From: Gonatopus flavifemur
Lineage: Eukaryota > Arthropoda > Insecta > Hymenoptera > Dryinidae
Reading direction: 5' to 3'
NCBI GenBank assembly: GCA_018340375.1
Contig: JAFFJZ010000016.1
Span: forward strand, 4,967,372 to 5,031,371
DNA: 64,000 bases
Shown here: piece by piece, positions 46,595-59,086 of the stretch
How the letters are laid out: the number at the start of each line of letters is the position of its first letter
Numbering within the stretch: the stretch's first letter is position 1
The notes under the pieces: model-generated
What the model was told of the DNA's origin: nothing
Seen by the model: the letters and a program-made list of their open reading frames with translations, nothing else
The model's database searches: none
Translations under genes and position numbers: made by a program

Positions 46595-48243
46595 TATACA
46601 ACTCATTGTTCACGATTTTTATGTACAAATTTTTTCATACACAATTCTCACAATTTATTACACATAAAATCGAATTTCAAATTCAATCAACTTTTTTAAA
46701 TTGATTCATTGTTGTTTACATTACTAATTAATTATTTTTTCAGTCAACTCGTTTGAATGATTCAATATATATATTCTTGAACACTTACATACATATTTTT
46801 ATAAATAGTTGATACTTTGAAACGAAGGCCAAAAACAGAGAACGTCGAAGATGTTAATCATCATACGCAAAATGATGCAGAAGAAATTTTTTGCACTTAT
46901 CAACCTGATTCATCGAGCGGTATAAATGCTGATACTAATCTTTCTCTAAATGATCTCTCTACAAACGATCAAGAACAGTCGACCGATGTCATTACAATTG
47001 ACTCAGTGAATGCAGAAAGAGTATTACAACCTCTGATTATTATCCAGAACAATGATTCTAATGCGGTTATTTGTGAAGAACCTCCTTCTCTTGATGATGC
47101 TGATTCTCATTCAACTCTAATAAATTTAAATCAACATACTTCTGTCGATCGAACAATTTCTCTCAACAATAATCCTAATGCATCTCTACAACATAACGAG
47201 ATTGAAACACAACCTACAGTTATTAGTCCTGCATCCACTGAAGGCCATCAGACAAGTATGTGAATATCAACATTCTTACGTTCCTCAAGTTTGAACAATT
47301 AATGTGGCTCATTTTTTCAGAACTTATTGAAGACACCAACAATAATAAAATTTCATCCACAACTGTTGACAAAGGTGGCGTTATATGATTTTTTATGAAT
47401 TATTTTGAGTCGAAATTTTTGATTGAAGTGCCAAATATGTTTCCTGTTTTAGATACTTCACTTAAAAGACCTCTGAAGGAAATATTTACTCTACCACTGC
47501 AGTACCTGCCTGAAGAAAAAGAGTGCGAGTTGAAAGAAGCGGAAAGGCAAAATTACCATCTGTTGGGACCTCCGATGAATGGTATCAACAGCAGTTACAG
47601 AAGGAAAATCTCAAAAAGATGAAAGAAGAAAAACAAAGAAATAAAAAGAGGTCGCAGGAAGAAAAGAAAAAACTGATGAACCAAGTAAAAAAATTACAAA
47701 AGAAGATAAAAGAAGAAAAATAGGTTGAATACTTTGATAATTTGTCTTCATTAGTCACTCGATTTATCAGAGATTGATCATTTGTTGCTTTGAATGAAAG
47801 TTTATCACCTGTTTTCCAAGTTTAGTAATATGAAATCAATAAATGGTTGATATAAAATGAGTCTTGTTGGTTCTCTTAACTGTCTTAAAAATAGGGACCT
47901 TCATCATGCGACACTAGGGCCATATACGTTTCAAGTGTCTCATAAATTGGGCCACAGAGGTTCCTCTTGTAGAAGACTATCCATGTTTAATATAAACTTC
48001 AACATTGATTGAAAACTAGTAATATTCATCAAATAATCATAAAATAATGGTATAATGCAATTCAAATAGTATTTCCCGCTAAAATAGATTTTATAATATC
48101 AATATTGTACATCCAACCTGGAAACGTGTCTCATAATAGGGAATTTACCTTACTTTCGGAGGCAGATTCCGACCATTTTTGTACATATAGTTTTGGAAAA
48201 AAAATGAGAACATTGTGAAAATCCCACCCAATGATGCCAGAAT

Positions 48244-48617
48244 TAATGTTGCCGCGATATTATCGTCGAAATTCAGAAATAATCGATTATCTTAATTTTG
48301 ACAGGTTTTCATGGAACTTTTAACGCGTAGATCTTCGAATGTGGATGAAATGAAACGAGATAGTGGATCATCTTGGTCCTCTAAACAAAATGAACCAAAA
48401 TATTCTTACATTATCGTAACGATAATTATCGATATATCGTAACGATAAATGGAAGCATATCTTGGTTTATTTTGTGTACAAGTCTGGGATTATTCATTAT
48501 TCCGTTTCATTATGAGCATAATCGAAGATTCGTGGATTATATATTCCATAGGAACGTGTAAGAATTGAGATAATCGATTATTCCTCAATTATCGACGATA
48601 ATATCGCGGCAACACTA
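48244..48617. mobile_element. hAT-type MITE, 374 bp, 8 bp target duplication
   Basis: GCCAGAAT occurs at 48236-48243 and 48618-48625. Ends are TAATGTTGCCGCGATATTAT and the complement of TAGTGTTGCCGCGATATTAT. ATCGATTAT and ATTATCGTTACGATA-type blocks are mirrored inside. The TAGTGTTG start and 8 bp duplication fit hAT. It lies 93 bp beyond the pogo right end. Confidence 0.9.
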
Positions 48618-48625
48618 GCCAGAAT

Positions 48626-48770
48626 GGAGGGCGAGGACCGTCGAGGCTACCCTCTCTCCGTTACATTCCCCCTGCGGTCCTTTTCTCGTACGCACACAAT
48701 CAAATTTCGTGTACGTTTGTGTAACGAAGAGAGGGTAGCCTTGACGGTCCCCGCTCTCCATTTCGTCATC
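48626..48770. repeat. Hairpin repeat next to hAT MITE
   Basis: 48625-48668 pairs with the complement of 48722-48766: GGCTACCCTCTCTNCGTTACA and GGACCGTC occur in both, inverted. A 546-base open frame starts within it (48624-49169), but its first third is just the two hairpin arms. Confidence 0.75.
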
Positions 48771-49169
48771 ACTGATCCCACCATCCAGATGTTCTTGATG
48801 CGACAGATACAGTGTGGTGGGAATTCCAACTTTCTTTTTGTTCTCCCCCTCCGTGTTTCTCTCTACCAGCGGTTGTGGGAAAAATTGCAGTTCAGTGCGA
48901 TAGTAAGTTGCCTCGTGCGTTCAAGAGTTACAATGCCAAAAAATGAACAACACTCACATATGCATGATGATCACGATGTTTTAGGAATTTGCCTTACGAA
49001 TTTACAGAATAGAAACATTCAGTCTACACCAAAATCTTCTCTTGACTGCATTTCTGTACTTCTGACAAACCTATCTCTCATTTCAGGAGAGATTTCACGG
49101 AGTAATGTTGTAAATGAGAAAAACGTCTCATTTTTGTGTTCATTGAATACTCTATCCAAAAACTCTTAG

Positions 49170-52100
49170 TGTAAACAGCCTTCGCCGAGAAAACGTAAAA
49201 GGATAGAGGAAACAATATTGAGGAATTCGCTCTTACGTGAATTGGAAGTATTTACATATAGGTTCCAATATTCCTTCTTTACTGAAAACTCTCGATATTA
49301 ATACAAAGTTGTATAAACTTGCAATAGAAGTGCACAGAACATGATTCATCTGAAATCAATTAGATCGAACAAATGGAAAATCAAAAATAAATCTGATATA
49401 ATTCCTTGATGCGATATATGATAATCCTGATGAATATGACGATTTGAATGTCTGGCTAGTACATAGAGAATTCACTTACAATCACTCAGCACACATACAT
49501 ACTAAACGTTGGCCACCATAAAGAATCGTAGGCGAGGAGAAGGTGCCGATGGTCGTCCGGTGATCGCCTTACGTGATAGAGAACCCCATGAAGGTATAAG
49601 ATACAATAGCTAGACTCGTACTTCGCACAGACAATCGCGACAAATAATAATGACAGTCCCGGTAAGAGACGGAGACGATACGTGTGAGGTCTTTGACTCG
49701 ATAGTAGCAAAATCGATCGAAGTCTGATTAGCGGAGATAGATCATCTCTGTGCGAGAGACGTAGAAGAAGGGTAACACGATACTTCGATCTTATCATAGA
49801 TGGTGTCACATGTATGGAATAGGTCATGCTCCAACACTTGGTATTCGGTTTCCCGTTCCAAAAAAATTTTCTTATTATTCAACTTCAATGGAATATAATC
49901 ACATCCCTAGGGGAAATTGGATGTGAAATGCTGATATACTATCCCACAAATCGGCCAGATTATAGCATATGGCATATTATTGTTAGAATATGTCAGATCC
50001 TCACAAAATCTTACCGGTTATTAGAACAATATGTCATATTATGTCAGAATGGTTATCTCCGACATAATTTGACATTCGACTCCTACAAGGAATTTCACAT
50101 GAGTGAGACAGCTTATGAATGTATGATATATCCACAGTGAACACTCATGAGAGTGTTACCTGACACTTGATAGAGAGAATTATTTCGGGTCAAATTATAA
50201 ATCTTTTTCGAAAATATCTAAATTATGAACGAGTCCAAAAACACACTCAATTCACAGCTCAGAATCCAGACTTGAATTCCCAAACTAATGCTTGCTGGAA
50301 GTGTCGAATAAAATTCACTTTGAAATATTTGAAATAAGGAGGAAACAAGAAAGGAATTATTGATATAACGTATATTCGATAAATTCGGTCTAGCTCCATC
50401 GTCAAGACATTGACAGTACGGTGGTCTCAAGGCTAACTATACAAAAGAATTATATACATAAAAGGTAAAACCAATTATCACATATAATGTACAGGTCAAA
50501 GATTTTATACAAACATTCAGAGCGACAAATTGAATAACATGCTCAGTTATGAGAATACGAATATAATGTCTTCCATTTCATCTTGAATTCAATAATGTTT
50601 GTGATTGATTATCAAATCGATAAGGATCAGTCTAATGAGAATTGTATAGAATAGACATATTAAATGTATCTCATCTTTTTACGAACGAACATCTTCTATT
50701 CTTGTATTTGTACAAGACATATTATTGTGAGAGAAGAGAGAGAGAGACGGGAATTTTTGCAAACAACGTTATTTTTCTTTTTATAAAATTTTTTTTATAC
50801 AACGTGGCTTGGGAAACGGAGATGTATAATTGTCCGCAATAATGGGTGGATCCCTGTCTACTTTTCATACATGGATAATCCTTGGTTGGATTCTTTTCGA
50901 AGTTCAAACACGTGTATACATTAAATATTGACGATATCGTCTCGAGACATATTTCCAGGGAATTCGTTGGAATTCCTTGGCCAAGTGAACTTCTGATTTT
51001 TCCCTTCCTTCCCAGCTCCTCTTCCCTTATCATATTCTCCTCCTGCCTCCCCCTATGTTACTTCTCACCCCACTTCTCTGACTTCTTTTTCTCCCTTAAT
51101 ATTTCTCTCTCTTGCACTTTCTAGCTACCATTACAAGAGGAAGAGTTCTTTGAGAGGTTTTTTGAAAGATCTCTGTCAATGTTATCATATTGATATCTGA
51201 ATGGTATCTTTTTTGTAAGATCTCAGGGAAACCCTTCTCAAAGAGTTCAATTGGACAACATTCTGGCGATCTCGTGTTCTTCTCAGAAATTGACGCATGT
51301 GATAACATCCTGATATCTTGATTCCAACCTTCCGAAAGGCCTATCTGACCTCTCACACATATTTGGGAGATCTTCATGAGCTCTTGATGATCACATATCG
51401 TTCACTAGGTTATATGCTCGACTTCCATTACATCTGATACTAGATTCTTGCCTAACCCGGGTGGAAACTTCTGCTCACCGCAAGTGCACTTTGAAACAAA
51501 TGAAGCGTAAAATGCTTCCATTCTCGCTCCCTTCGTGCTCAGATACTGTCTCATTTACTCTTCCGCGTCGCTTCATACCCTTCTCACGCTCCCATTTTCA
51601 CCAAGGGAAGTTGAATTTCAGTTTATCCTCCAAATTCGAATTCGAATTACAATTCAGAATCAGAAAAACTTTCGTATATTTTTCTACCAATTATGAAACC
51701 CTACTCCCTTCAAAATCCCTTATGATGGACTGAATGGAATGAAGTCGAATCATGTCACAAATGTAGGGTTGCCAAGACCTGGAAATCCGATGCATCTCAT
51801 TCTTAATTCTATCCAACGTGAATTTATGATTCATCGATTCCGTTGGAATTTCTAGATTGTGTTAACCTTGAAGTGTACTGGTATTGCATTCAGTAGGAGC
51901 AATGCCATTTCCCATGTGCTCCGAGAGCGTATTCACCTGATCGTTCATGATCTCTCATTTCAATTTGTTGAATTGATTTCAAATCAAGATCATTTCATTT
52001 CATTATTATGAAAGCGTCCGAAGTTTGATGAGAATCTCTTCATTTTTCTTGTGTCTGTCAGATTTTGGCAATCAAAGAATGCGGAGGAACTTGGAGATTT

Positions 52101-53320
52101 ATTTTCATCAGGGTTGCATCACCATCGTTTCATTTAGTAAGGAAATCTCGCATATCAATGCGTTCTCTCGTAATTTATGGAATATTCTTCTAAATTTTCT
52201 TGGAATTTTTCTTCGAATCATCCCAATTCTCTTCAAATTTGTTGGAGTTTCAGCTGTTCCTTCAAGATTCCCTCAAAATTTTTCCGAATTCCATACCAAA
52301 GCGAAGAATTCACCCAAAATTTCCTGATTGAAGAATCTCATCGAATCTGACCAAATTTCTCGCTTTCATGAGATCATTAGATTTGACCAGAATATTGTCG
52401 AGGCACACAATGGGATGTTATGCTATTGTCATGTACACAATTCATTCTCTGGCCCAATTTTACGCAGGTAATGTTCGTGATGGATGGGGAACTAGCCGAT
52501 TAGTTATAAAAGTGAGGATGCGAGAGAGGAGGACACGTGATTCCAACGGGTTCATATGTTTAATATGTAGATTTTTGATGGGTAGATATATAGAGCGGGT
52601 CTGCGTGCGTACGTGCGAGTGCGCATGCGTTGTGATTTTATGTATTCACTTTGTTCGAGATAGCCCTTCGAGAACGTAAATTAATTTACTTTTATTTCAT
52701 GGAAATAGAGATATAGCGAACTGTAATTCTGGGTGTAGGTTATTCCTCAATGGAGTACTCCCGTTGTAATGAGTAGGGGAAAGTATTTTATGAAGGAAAA
52801 GACTGTGAACACGTGTTGAAAGAAAACGTGATTTAATATAGAGCACCGAAGTACACGTCTGTACGTAACGACTGATTAACGACGAGAGAGAGAGAGTACT
52901 CTCTCTTCGCCTCAGTTACAAAGGTATAGATCAGGAGATCATTACGCCATATTAGCCCAATAGTAATCGATAATTGTAAGAGAGACAGTGGTACTATTTT
53001 TGCGAGGCGGATGATCGCTTATACGTAGCATGTTGTACATCGTACGGAGTTATACATGGTGTGCAAATTTGAATAGCAGACAATGTTGAATTGTACTAAG
53101 TCGTGAATCTTAAACTCACTTGCTCTAATAAATTACCACCGTGTAGGATACGTAACTTCTTTTCAATTATAGTTAACATTGATAGATACATAAAGATACA
53201 AATGCTTATCTCTCTAATACGTAGGAGTCGTCAGCATTCTCGGGCCGAACTGACTGTCCCAGCGTCTGACACTCTCGCGCATGCGTACCGTCGCCTGTGG
53301 AATACGCCACAGTGATATGT
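49170..53320. other. No gene recognised
   Basis: Mostly AT-rich spacer. It contains a short inverted pair (AAGAGTTCTTTGAGA at 51141 and its complement at 51238), a GA microsatellite (50731-50747), a GAGAGAG/CTCTCTC pair at 52884-52906, and a GC-richer patch at 49520-49830 that is open by chance. Nothing coding could be supported. Confidence 0.4.
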
Positions 53321-53433
53321 TCGTGTATGTACGAGGTGTGTTCAAAAAGTAACAAGAATTTTTGAATTTCGCGGGTTTGGAGAGTCCGCTTGTATACAAT
53401 TTTTCTCTATTATGTTGGTACAAATGCCCCTGC

Positions 53434-53538
53434 CCTAGTAACACACAATCTTCGTCAAACGTTCTGAGAATGTTTGCAGGACGTTTAAATATTCTAGGAA
53501 CGTTCGGAGAATATTTTACGCGCATTGGTGTTACTTGG
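53434..53538. mobile_element. Small palindromic insertion in mariner leader
   Basis: CCTAGTAACACACAAT at left is matched by the complement of the right end, CCAAGTAACACCAATGC. GTTCTGAGAA and GGAACGTTC motifs sit inside. Flanking mariner leader sequence continues on both sides. The target duplication was not resolved. Confidence 0.6.
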
Positions 53539-53647
53539 ATGAAGTACGATAAAATTCTCAGCAATATTCATTGCTTACTTTTTAAGTGGCAGCCGCTGAA
53601 GTTATGACGTGTTTTTCGAGCTCGGCGATTTTCGTTTGTGAAAAAAA

Positions 53648-54315
53648 ATGAATCAAAGAATTTGTATTCAATTTGACGTGAAAAATGAAATGAAGTGTAG
53701 TGAAGTTTGTAAAATGTCAATAAAGGCATATGGTGAGTCTGCTATGAGTAAAGCAAGGATTTACGAGTGGTATAAGCGTTTTCAAGATGGCCGTGAAAAC
53801 GTTGAAGATGACGAACGACCCGGACACCCAAGCACATCAACAACCGATGAAAACGTGGAAAAAGTGAAAGAAATGGTTATGAACGATCACCGAATCACAA
53901 TCTGAGGAGTCGCTGATGATGTTGGCATATCAGTCGGAAAGCAATCCGAAAAAAACGCCCGGATTTGTGGCAAAACAATTCATGGCTTTTGCACCACGAT
54001 AATGCACCTGCTCACACTTCATTGCTTGTTCGTGAATTTTTGGCCAAAAACAAAACTGTAACGATGCCTCACCCTCCATATTCACCAGATATGGCTCCAT
54101 GGGACTTTTTTCTATTTCCAAAAATGAAGAGAACATTAAAAGGCCGTCGTTTTACAAGCATAGATGACATTAAAAGCGAATCGCTGAAAGAGCTAAAAGC
54201 TATTACAAAGATCGAGTTTCAAAAGTGTTTCGAGGATTGGAAAAAGTGTTGGCACAAGTGTATTATATCCAAGGGGGATTATTTTGAAGGGGACAAGATA
54301 GATATTGATGAATAA
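53648..54315 (+). pseudogene. Mariner transposase (DD34D family), central deletion
   Basis: The N-terminal helix-turn-helix part starts MNQRICIQFDVKNEMK and runs through ARIYEWYKRFQDGRENV to a TGA at 53903-53905. After VADDVGISVG the sequence jumps, near 53945, to the C-terminal catalytic part. That part has HHDNAPAHTSLL and APWDFFLFPKMKR, with 34 residues between the two Asp, and ends KGDYFEGDKIDIDE. The first catalytic Asp lies in the deleted portion. The deletion covers roughly 150-170 codons compared with a usual mariner. It is in a different subfamily from the 14327 copy, judging by its ends and sequence. Confidence 0.9.
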
Positions 54316-54379
54316 ATGAATATTTTTTTCATAAAACGAAAATTCTCGTTATTTTTTGAACACACCTCGTAGATATTTG

Positions 54380-55480
54380 TGTTCCTGTGGATATGTATGA
54401 GCGTCCTTGCGTACATGTATGTATATAAGTATCCGTGTGTGTGTGTTTTTATGTTAGTATGGTCCTGAATATTGAATATCATCACGTGAGGAGTCATGTT
54501 CATTATCCGACGTGTAACCAAGTAGAGAGTTTTCGAAATTTCGCACAATCCATATAGCATGTCCCGCAAAACACATCGCTCCTGTTGACGGTAGTTCTCG
54601 GAAACAAAGGTGGGCAACTTTTCCATTGAACATCTTTTGACCCGAAGTCTAGTTTGCGAATGATGAGAAGTCATACGGACGATTTGTTGATGGTGCTCAT
54701 AACTGTTAATGTGACATAGTGAAGTATAATGTCGGTGGTGTACACTTTCAGAGGAAAACTGATCTTTTGAATGAAGTGTTATTACATATACAAACCTTTA
54801 TAGCATAGATTTTTTAAGATATATATATGTATATATTTTTTGGAAGGCATTTTCAAGACATGTTGATGTCTTTGGGATATCTTGTTGATATGTCTTTAAG
54901 ATGTCTTCCGAATATGTCTTGTAGATGTCTTTCAGGAGATATCTTCAAGATATCTGGGAAATGTTCATTTGTCTCTAGTGCTGAATGAAAATCACGGTGA
55001 CAAATCCTAGGAGGAATAGAGTGACCATTCACGATCGTAAAACGGAATTTGAACATGAAGGATTATATATTTCCGATCCAATCTCATGAAATGTTTGATG
55101 ACTCATCGTGTGCGTTCGTTCCACGTGCTTTGAGTTTCTCCAACTTGTATCAAACTACAACGGGGAATTCCGCTGAATTCATGAACAAAAATCCACTGTT
55201 AATTTGATTCTCATCTTTTGATTTCTATGAGATTTGATCAGAACTCAATCGATTTGAAAAAAACATCGATATTCTCGAACTGGTGAATTATTAACCTAGT
55301 CACAGGGATCCTGAAAGGATCCCTTATGAGAACTCATGGGAACCTATGTAGGATTCCACATGGTTTCGTATCAAGGGACCCTTATTGATTCACATATTAA
55401 TGTGGTATAGGAACCTTTGAAGGATCCTATGAGGTATCCTTTGCAGGATCCTATGAAGGACCCCATGAGTGATTATGAGG
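54380..55480 (+). repeat. Low-complexity and short tandem repeats
   Basis: A GT-rich microsatellite lies at 54434-54446, degenerate AGATGTCTT/AGATATCTT repeats at 54860-54955, and GGATCCTATGA-type repeats at 55300-55470. No gene was supported in this interval. Confidence 0.65.
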
Positions 55481-56876
55481 TATCAAATAAGAGGTTTTGT
55501 TACAATCTTGGTAATATATCTGTAGGGCATTTCATATGAGATTGACAATGAGTTCCTGAATATTTTTGGAATATATAACTCCACGTTCTTCGCTGTACAA
55601 CCCTGTGGTTGAAGAGACCCATATGATTTGTGATTCTCCAATTCATACATTGGTGCCGAAGTTTCCCGTTCTGATAAATCTAACTTCTTCAAATGCGTGT
55701 ATCTCGAAGAGTTTTTGACCCACAAAATTATTCTCAAGACATGAGAGTGAGAATTCCTTCTGAACCTTTCAAAGGACTGTTCTGAAATTGTTTTTCATCC
55801 GTGTCTTATTGCAATTCGTCGATGAATGTAAGGGAGGCACTGTAGTCGAATGTGGAATAAGTTCCTTATATGGGGTAAAATTCGCCAAGTGTTCCCACCT
55901 GAAAATTTCAATCTCATCAATGTTGATGAAATTCCATGAATTTGTTGTACCAGTGACCCTCTTCAAATTGTGTCAACACCAGATTTCTAGGAAGTCAGGT
56001 TTTCGTGGTACAGGGGTTTAAATTTTCAAGATCTTTTTGATCTGCGTTTTTTCGAAAAATCATCATCCTCATTAATTCCATTTAATCAAAATATGTCATT
56101 ATTGATATTGTTAGGATTTTTCCTGAATTTTACGATAAAAATACTTTCATTCATGCAGAAGGAATATTTGACATAGAAATTCGATTTTTAAAAGTATTTT
56201 TGCATTTTTCGGTCACTGTGCCCCTTTTGATATTGATGAAACCTTGATAAATCGAAAGCTTGATTCTTTAGTTTCAAAATCATACAGGTTCAAAAATGGG
56301 ACGAAGAAATTTCCCCAAGGTACAGAGTTCCAAGTGTGTACGTATCATACCTTGAGTACGTGACGATCACACTATCGATTTTCAGTGTATTGTTTTATGA
56401 AAAAAGTAATTATCAAATTTATTTTCTCAATTTTGACTACCACATTGCTCAATACAACCATCTAGATTACTCCTTTCAAATGAATAATTGATTCACGACC
56501 CACGGTTGAAGAAGATACGTCATACTATATTAGAACATTATTCTAATAATTAGTCATGCCAATTTGTCATCTTGGACCCATTAAATTTCTTTTTATTGAT
56601 AATCAATTTTTATGGAAACGCGGCTACTGTAACTGGTGAAAGTAACTGTAAGTGGTGACTTTCTTTGTACAAGTTATAGTACTCTGATTATTTACAAAAT
56701 TGAATTATTGCTACATAAATGTACAGAATGATATTAAACAATTTGCAGTATTTATAATTATCAATTTTCTGATCCTTCTGAAAAGTTGTTCCTATACTCT
56801 AATCCTAATGCCTTCTCCGTGTCTTTGGGAATATATCATATTGCACTGCCGAAGAGTGAGTTTTAAGAATAAACGA

Positions 56877-59086
56877 TTAATGTTCCATAGGTATTACACA
56901 ATGGTATTTGAAAGTTCCTGCTATCGTTTTTGCAGATGCAAATCGTTTTTCAAGTGCTTTCGTAGCCTCTATATGAGTACTCTTTGGACTGGAAAAAATT
57001 ACCGTTTCTTTCAAATGTTCTTTAGCCCACTGATATAGAGCATCCGCAGTCAAAATTTGATTTTCATTTGATGATGCTTGCAGACTTGCACGTGCTGCAA
57101 GTCTCTTCAAATTTCCACGAATACCATCGCGAGGTCCTTTGCCATGTGCACTTGCATGAAAATGCCACTCAGCCGCAATTCCAAAATCATGTTCATGATG
57201 TAGAAGATTTGCAAAATTATATTTATTTTCAAAATGTTGCGATGCCCCATCAGTGAAGTAGGAGATTTTTTCACATTCAAAATTGTCTTGCAAATACTTT
57301 GTAATAATTCTTTGAAATTCATAAACAGCTACCGTATCATGAGTCAGATTATCAGACAAAATTGCTATCCTGCGATGTCTTAACTCATCTGTTCTGTAAT
57401 AAATTACTGTTGTGAAAATGGTAACTTGGTTGTCATTCCAATGAAACGATTGAATAGCATTCTGAGCAATAAATGCATAAAAAATGTTTCCAGCAAAATC
57501 ACACGTAACTATGAATTCTCTGGCCTTCAAATTATCCTTGAGATTCTTAAGAAAGGACGATTGCTCCTTTGCTATAAAAGCGTGAGATTTTAACTTATGT
57601 AACCGTTCACAGAGATCCTCCACAAAATCTCCTGCGTCTGCTATTTCAGTTTTCAAAGTGCTGCGATCAGTTTGTTGCCAAATTTGATATTCTACTCTCT
57701 CAATGTACTGGTCTGTAAGATTCGATTGAAGAAAATCCTTAGAATTGTCTATTCCAGGACACGCTGAACACTTGTCCAGATAGCATTCAGAAGTAGGATT
57801 ATCACATGCAAGCATTTCAAAATCATCATGGTGAGAAGTCATGGGGAAATCTGTCGCAGACGTTAGTTTTTGTAAACTTATGGCATCTAGCATTAAATTC
57901 ACGTTTTCATGATAAACACATACGCATACAATTCGGTGAAGAATACAATTCGGCAAGATTGCATAAAATCAATCTTTTTTGAACATGTTCACGCGTTCCA
58001 TCATCAGTTTTGATCGAAACATAATCCTTCATGCCTGGCAATATCTGGCTATTTTCATCATCCAAGTAAAATGCTATGATGGAATTTTCAATCTCGCAAG
58101 ATAACCTTCGTCCTCTCTTCGGATTGGGTGATGTTAGAATCCCGTTTTCAGCTACCAACTGTATGGCTTTCCTAGCTTGACGTTCCGAAGCGTTGAATTC
58201 AGTAGCCAATGTCCTTCGTCCCCATGATTTTGGAGCAAGGGTTAGAACCAAAATCTTTTCTCAGTGATTAGAAGACTGTTTGAATTTTTCTTTGATTTGA
58301 TCGAGATCTTCAATAGTTGATTCATGATGTTTTATTTGACACTTTCGATTTAAATTCCCAGACATTTTTGTTGATGGAACGGAAAAATCTTCTTCATTTA
58401 TATCACATGTTTCTTCCTCGTTAATTTCAAGGTGTGGGACATCATCCTCTTCTTCGAATAATGTTTGATCCTAAGAGATAATAGAAATTTCTCAATTATC
58501 CCAGTTTTCTCCTCATTAGAACATTTTGGGGCTGCACTGAGAAGGATAAATAGTGGACTCAACTACGCACGACAGTTGGATACGTTCGAATGCGATACTT
58601 CTTTGATTCAATTAGATTTGTAGTTGACTCAACTACGAATACTTGAATGAACCTTGAATTCAAATTGAATTGACGAAGGATTGTATTAGAACGTATCCAA
58701 CTGTCGTACGTAGTTGCCTCCATTATCTTTTTCCTCGATGTATACTGTGTACTTTTTTGATGAATCGAATAATAAAGCGGAACTACCTCAAGTGAATTAT
58801 TCTCGCATGTATCCATCTGAACAGATTGGACATCGTACAAAGGTGACATTGAAGATGGTACAGTCATGTCTTTCCTGCATCTACTACATATTCGGGTATC
58901 AGAGGGTAGATGATGATATTTTTCTCTCAGATTTGAAGATAAGGTTTGAAGATCTGAAGATTTTTTGTGACAGGGATATTGAAATGGATTGGAACAACGA
59001 TCACCTAAACTCCTTCGTTTCATTGTGTTATTACATGTAGGAAAAAGTTCTTTCTCAATAGAATAATTCAGCAGAAAACCAATCAT
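56877..59086 (-). pseudogene. DDE-like transposase of unnamed invertebrate family, decayed
   Basis: Reading from 59086: a zinc-binding-like N-terminus (CSNPFQYPCHKK, then ICSRCRKDM), broken by a palindromic insertion. Next is an acidic linker starting after a splice acceptor near 58473 (DQTLFEEEDDVPHLEI), then a TGA at about 58260. A helix-turn-helix-like part follows (TLAPKSWGRRTLATEFNAS). After a small deletion near 57950 come VCVCVYHENVNLMLDAI, a Cys-containing knuckle (CYLDKCSACPG), VTCDFAGNIFYAF, SYFTDGASQHFENK and AEWHFHASAHGKGPRDGIRG. The Asp of CDFA and of FTDGAS and the acidic/His block AEWHF...HGKGP are conserved in multi-copy proteins I recall from Hydra, aphids and others, likely RNase-H-fold transposases. 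I cannot assign the superfamily. Confidence 0.68.
58540..58738. mobile_element. Palindromic MITE inside the transposase
   Basis: CTCAACTACGCACGACAGTT at 58559 is matched by the complement of 58690-58722; ACAGTTGGATACGTTC is perfect in both. The ends have a GAGNAGGATAA-type sequence. It interrupts the N-terminal coding part of the transposase. Confidence 0.75.

Larger units (their letters stand above)
42170..47723 (+). pseudogene. Pogo/Tigger-like transposase gene, disrupted
   Basis: It starts MKPRKQPQSMRKQ. A psq-type helix-turn-helix follows (ALEAMKDTGLSLRKAAAAFG). A TAG at 42461 and a frame change near 42540 precede the next part (RHWYEAFRKRHPQLSIRKPQ, a CENPB-type DNA-binding segment). 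The DDE_1 core has FNCDESSLLL, a TAG at 43055, then YMDNHSIH. The frame is cut by the solo LTR at 43157 and resumes at 43930 with MLPPNSTHIMQPLDIQFF; the spacing between second and third Asp is 35 once the LTR is disregarded. The C-terminal exons begin near 46817 with an acidic Asn/Ser-rich part. They contain good GT-AG introns at 47256-47320 (65 bp) and 47375-47452 (78 bp), and end in a Lys/Glu coil (SDEWYQQQLQKENLKKMKEE) with TAG near 47723. Confidence 0.85.
41330..48150 (+). mobile_element. Pogo-like element, 6.8 kb including two later insertions
   Basis: The ends match: AGGTAAAAGTACCTATTATG at left and the complement of AGGTAAATTCCCTATTATG at right, continuing GAGACA. TA lies at 41328-41329 and 48151-48152. 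Without the solo LTR (773 bp with duplication) and the D,D41D element (2065 bp) it is about 4.0 kb. A CTCATAAATTGGGCC motif near 47940 echoes the termini as a subterminal repeat. The transposase gene runs on the plus strand. Confidence 0.85.
53332..54369 (+). mobile_element. Internally deleted mariner
   Basis: Ends are CGAGGTGTGTTCAAAAAGTA and the complement of CGAGGTGTGTTCAAAAAATA. TA lies at 53330-53331 and 54370-54371. It is 1038 bp including a MITE of about 105 bp in its 5' leader, so the original has lost several hundred bases. Confidence 0.92.

Noticed and set aside
48624..49169. 181-residue open frame
   Set aside because: Its first third consists of the two arms of a hairpin repeat and the rest shows no known motif.
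49486..49827. 113-residue minus frame in a GC-richer patch
   Set aside because: No domain and no supporting signals; composition explains the openness.
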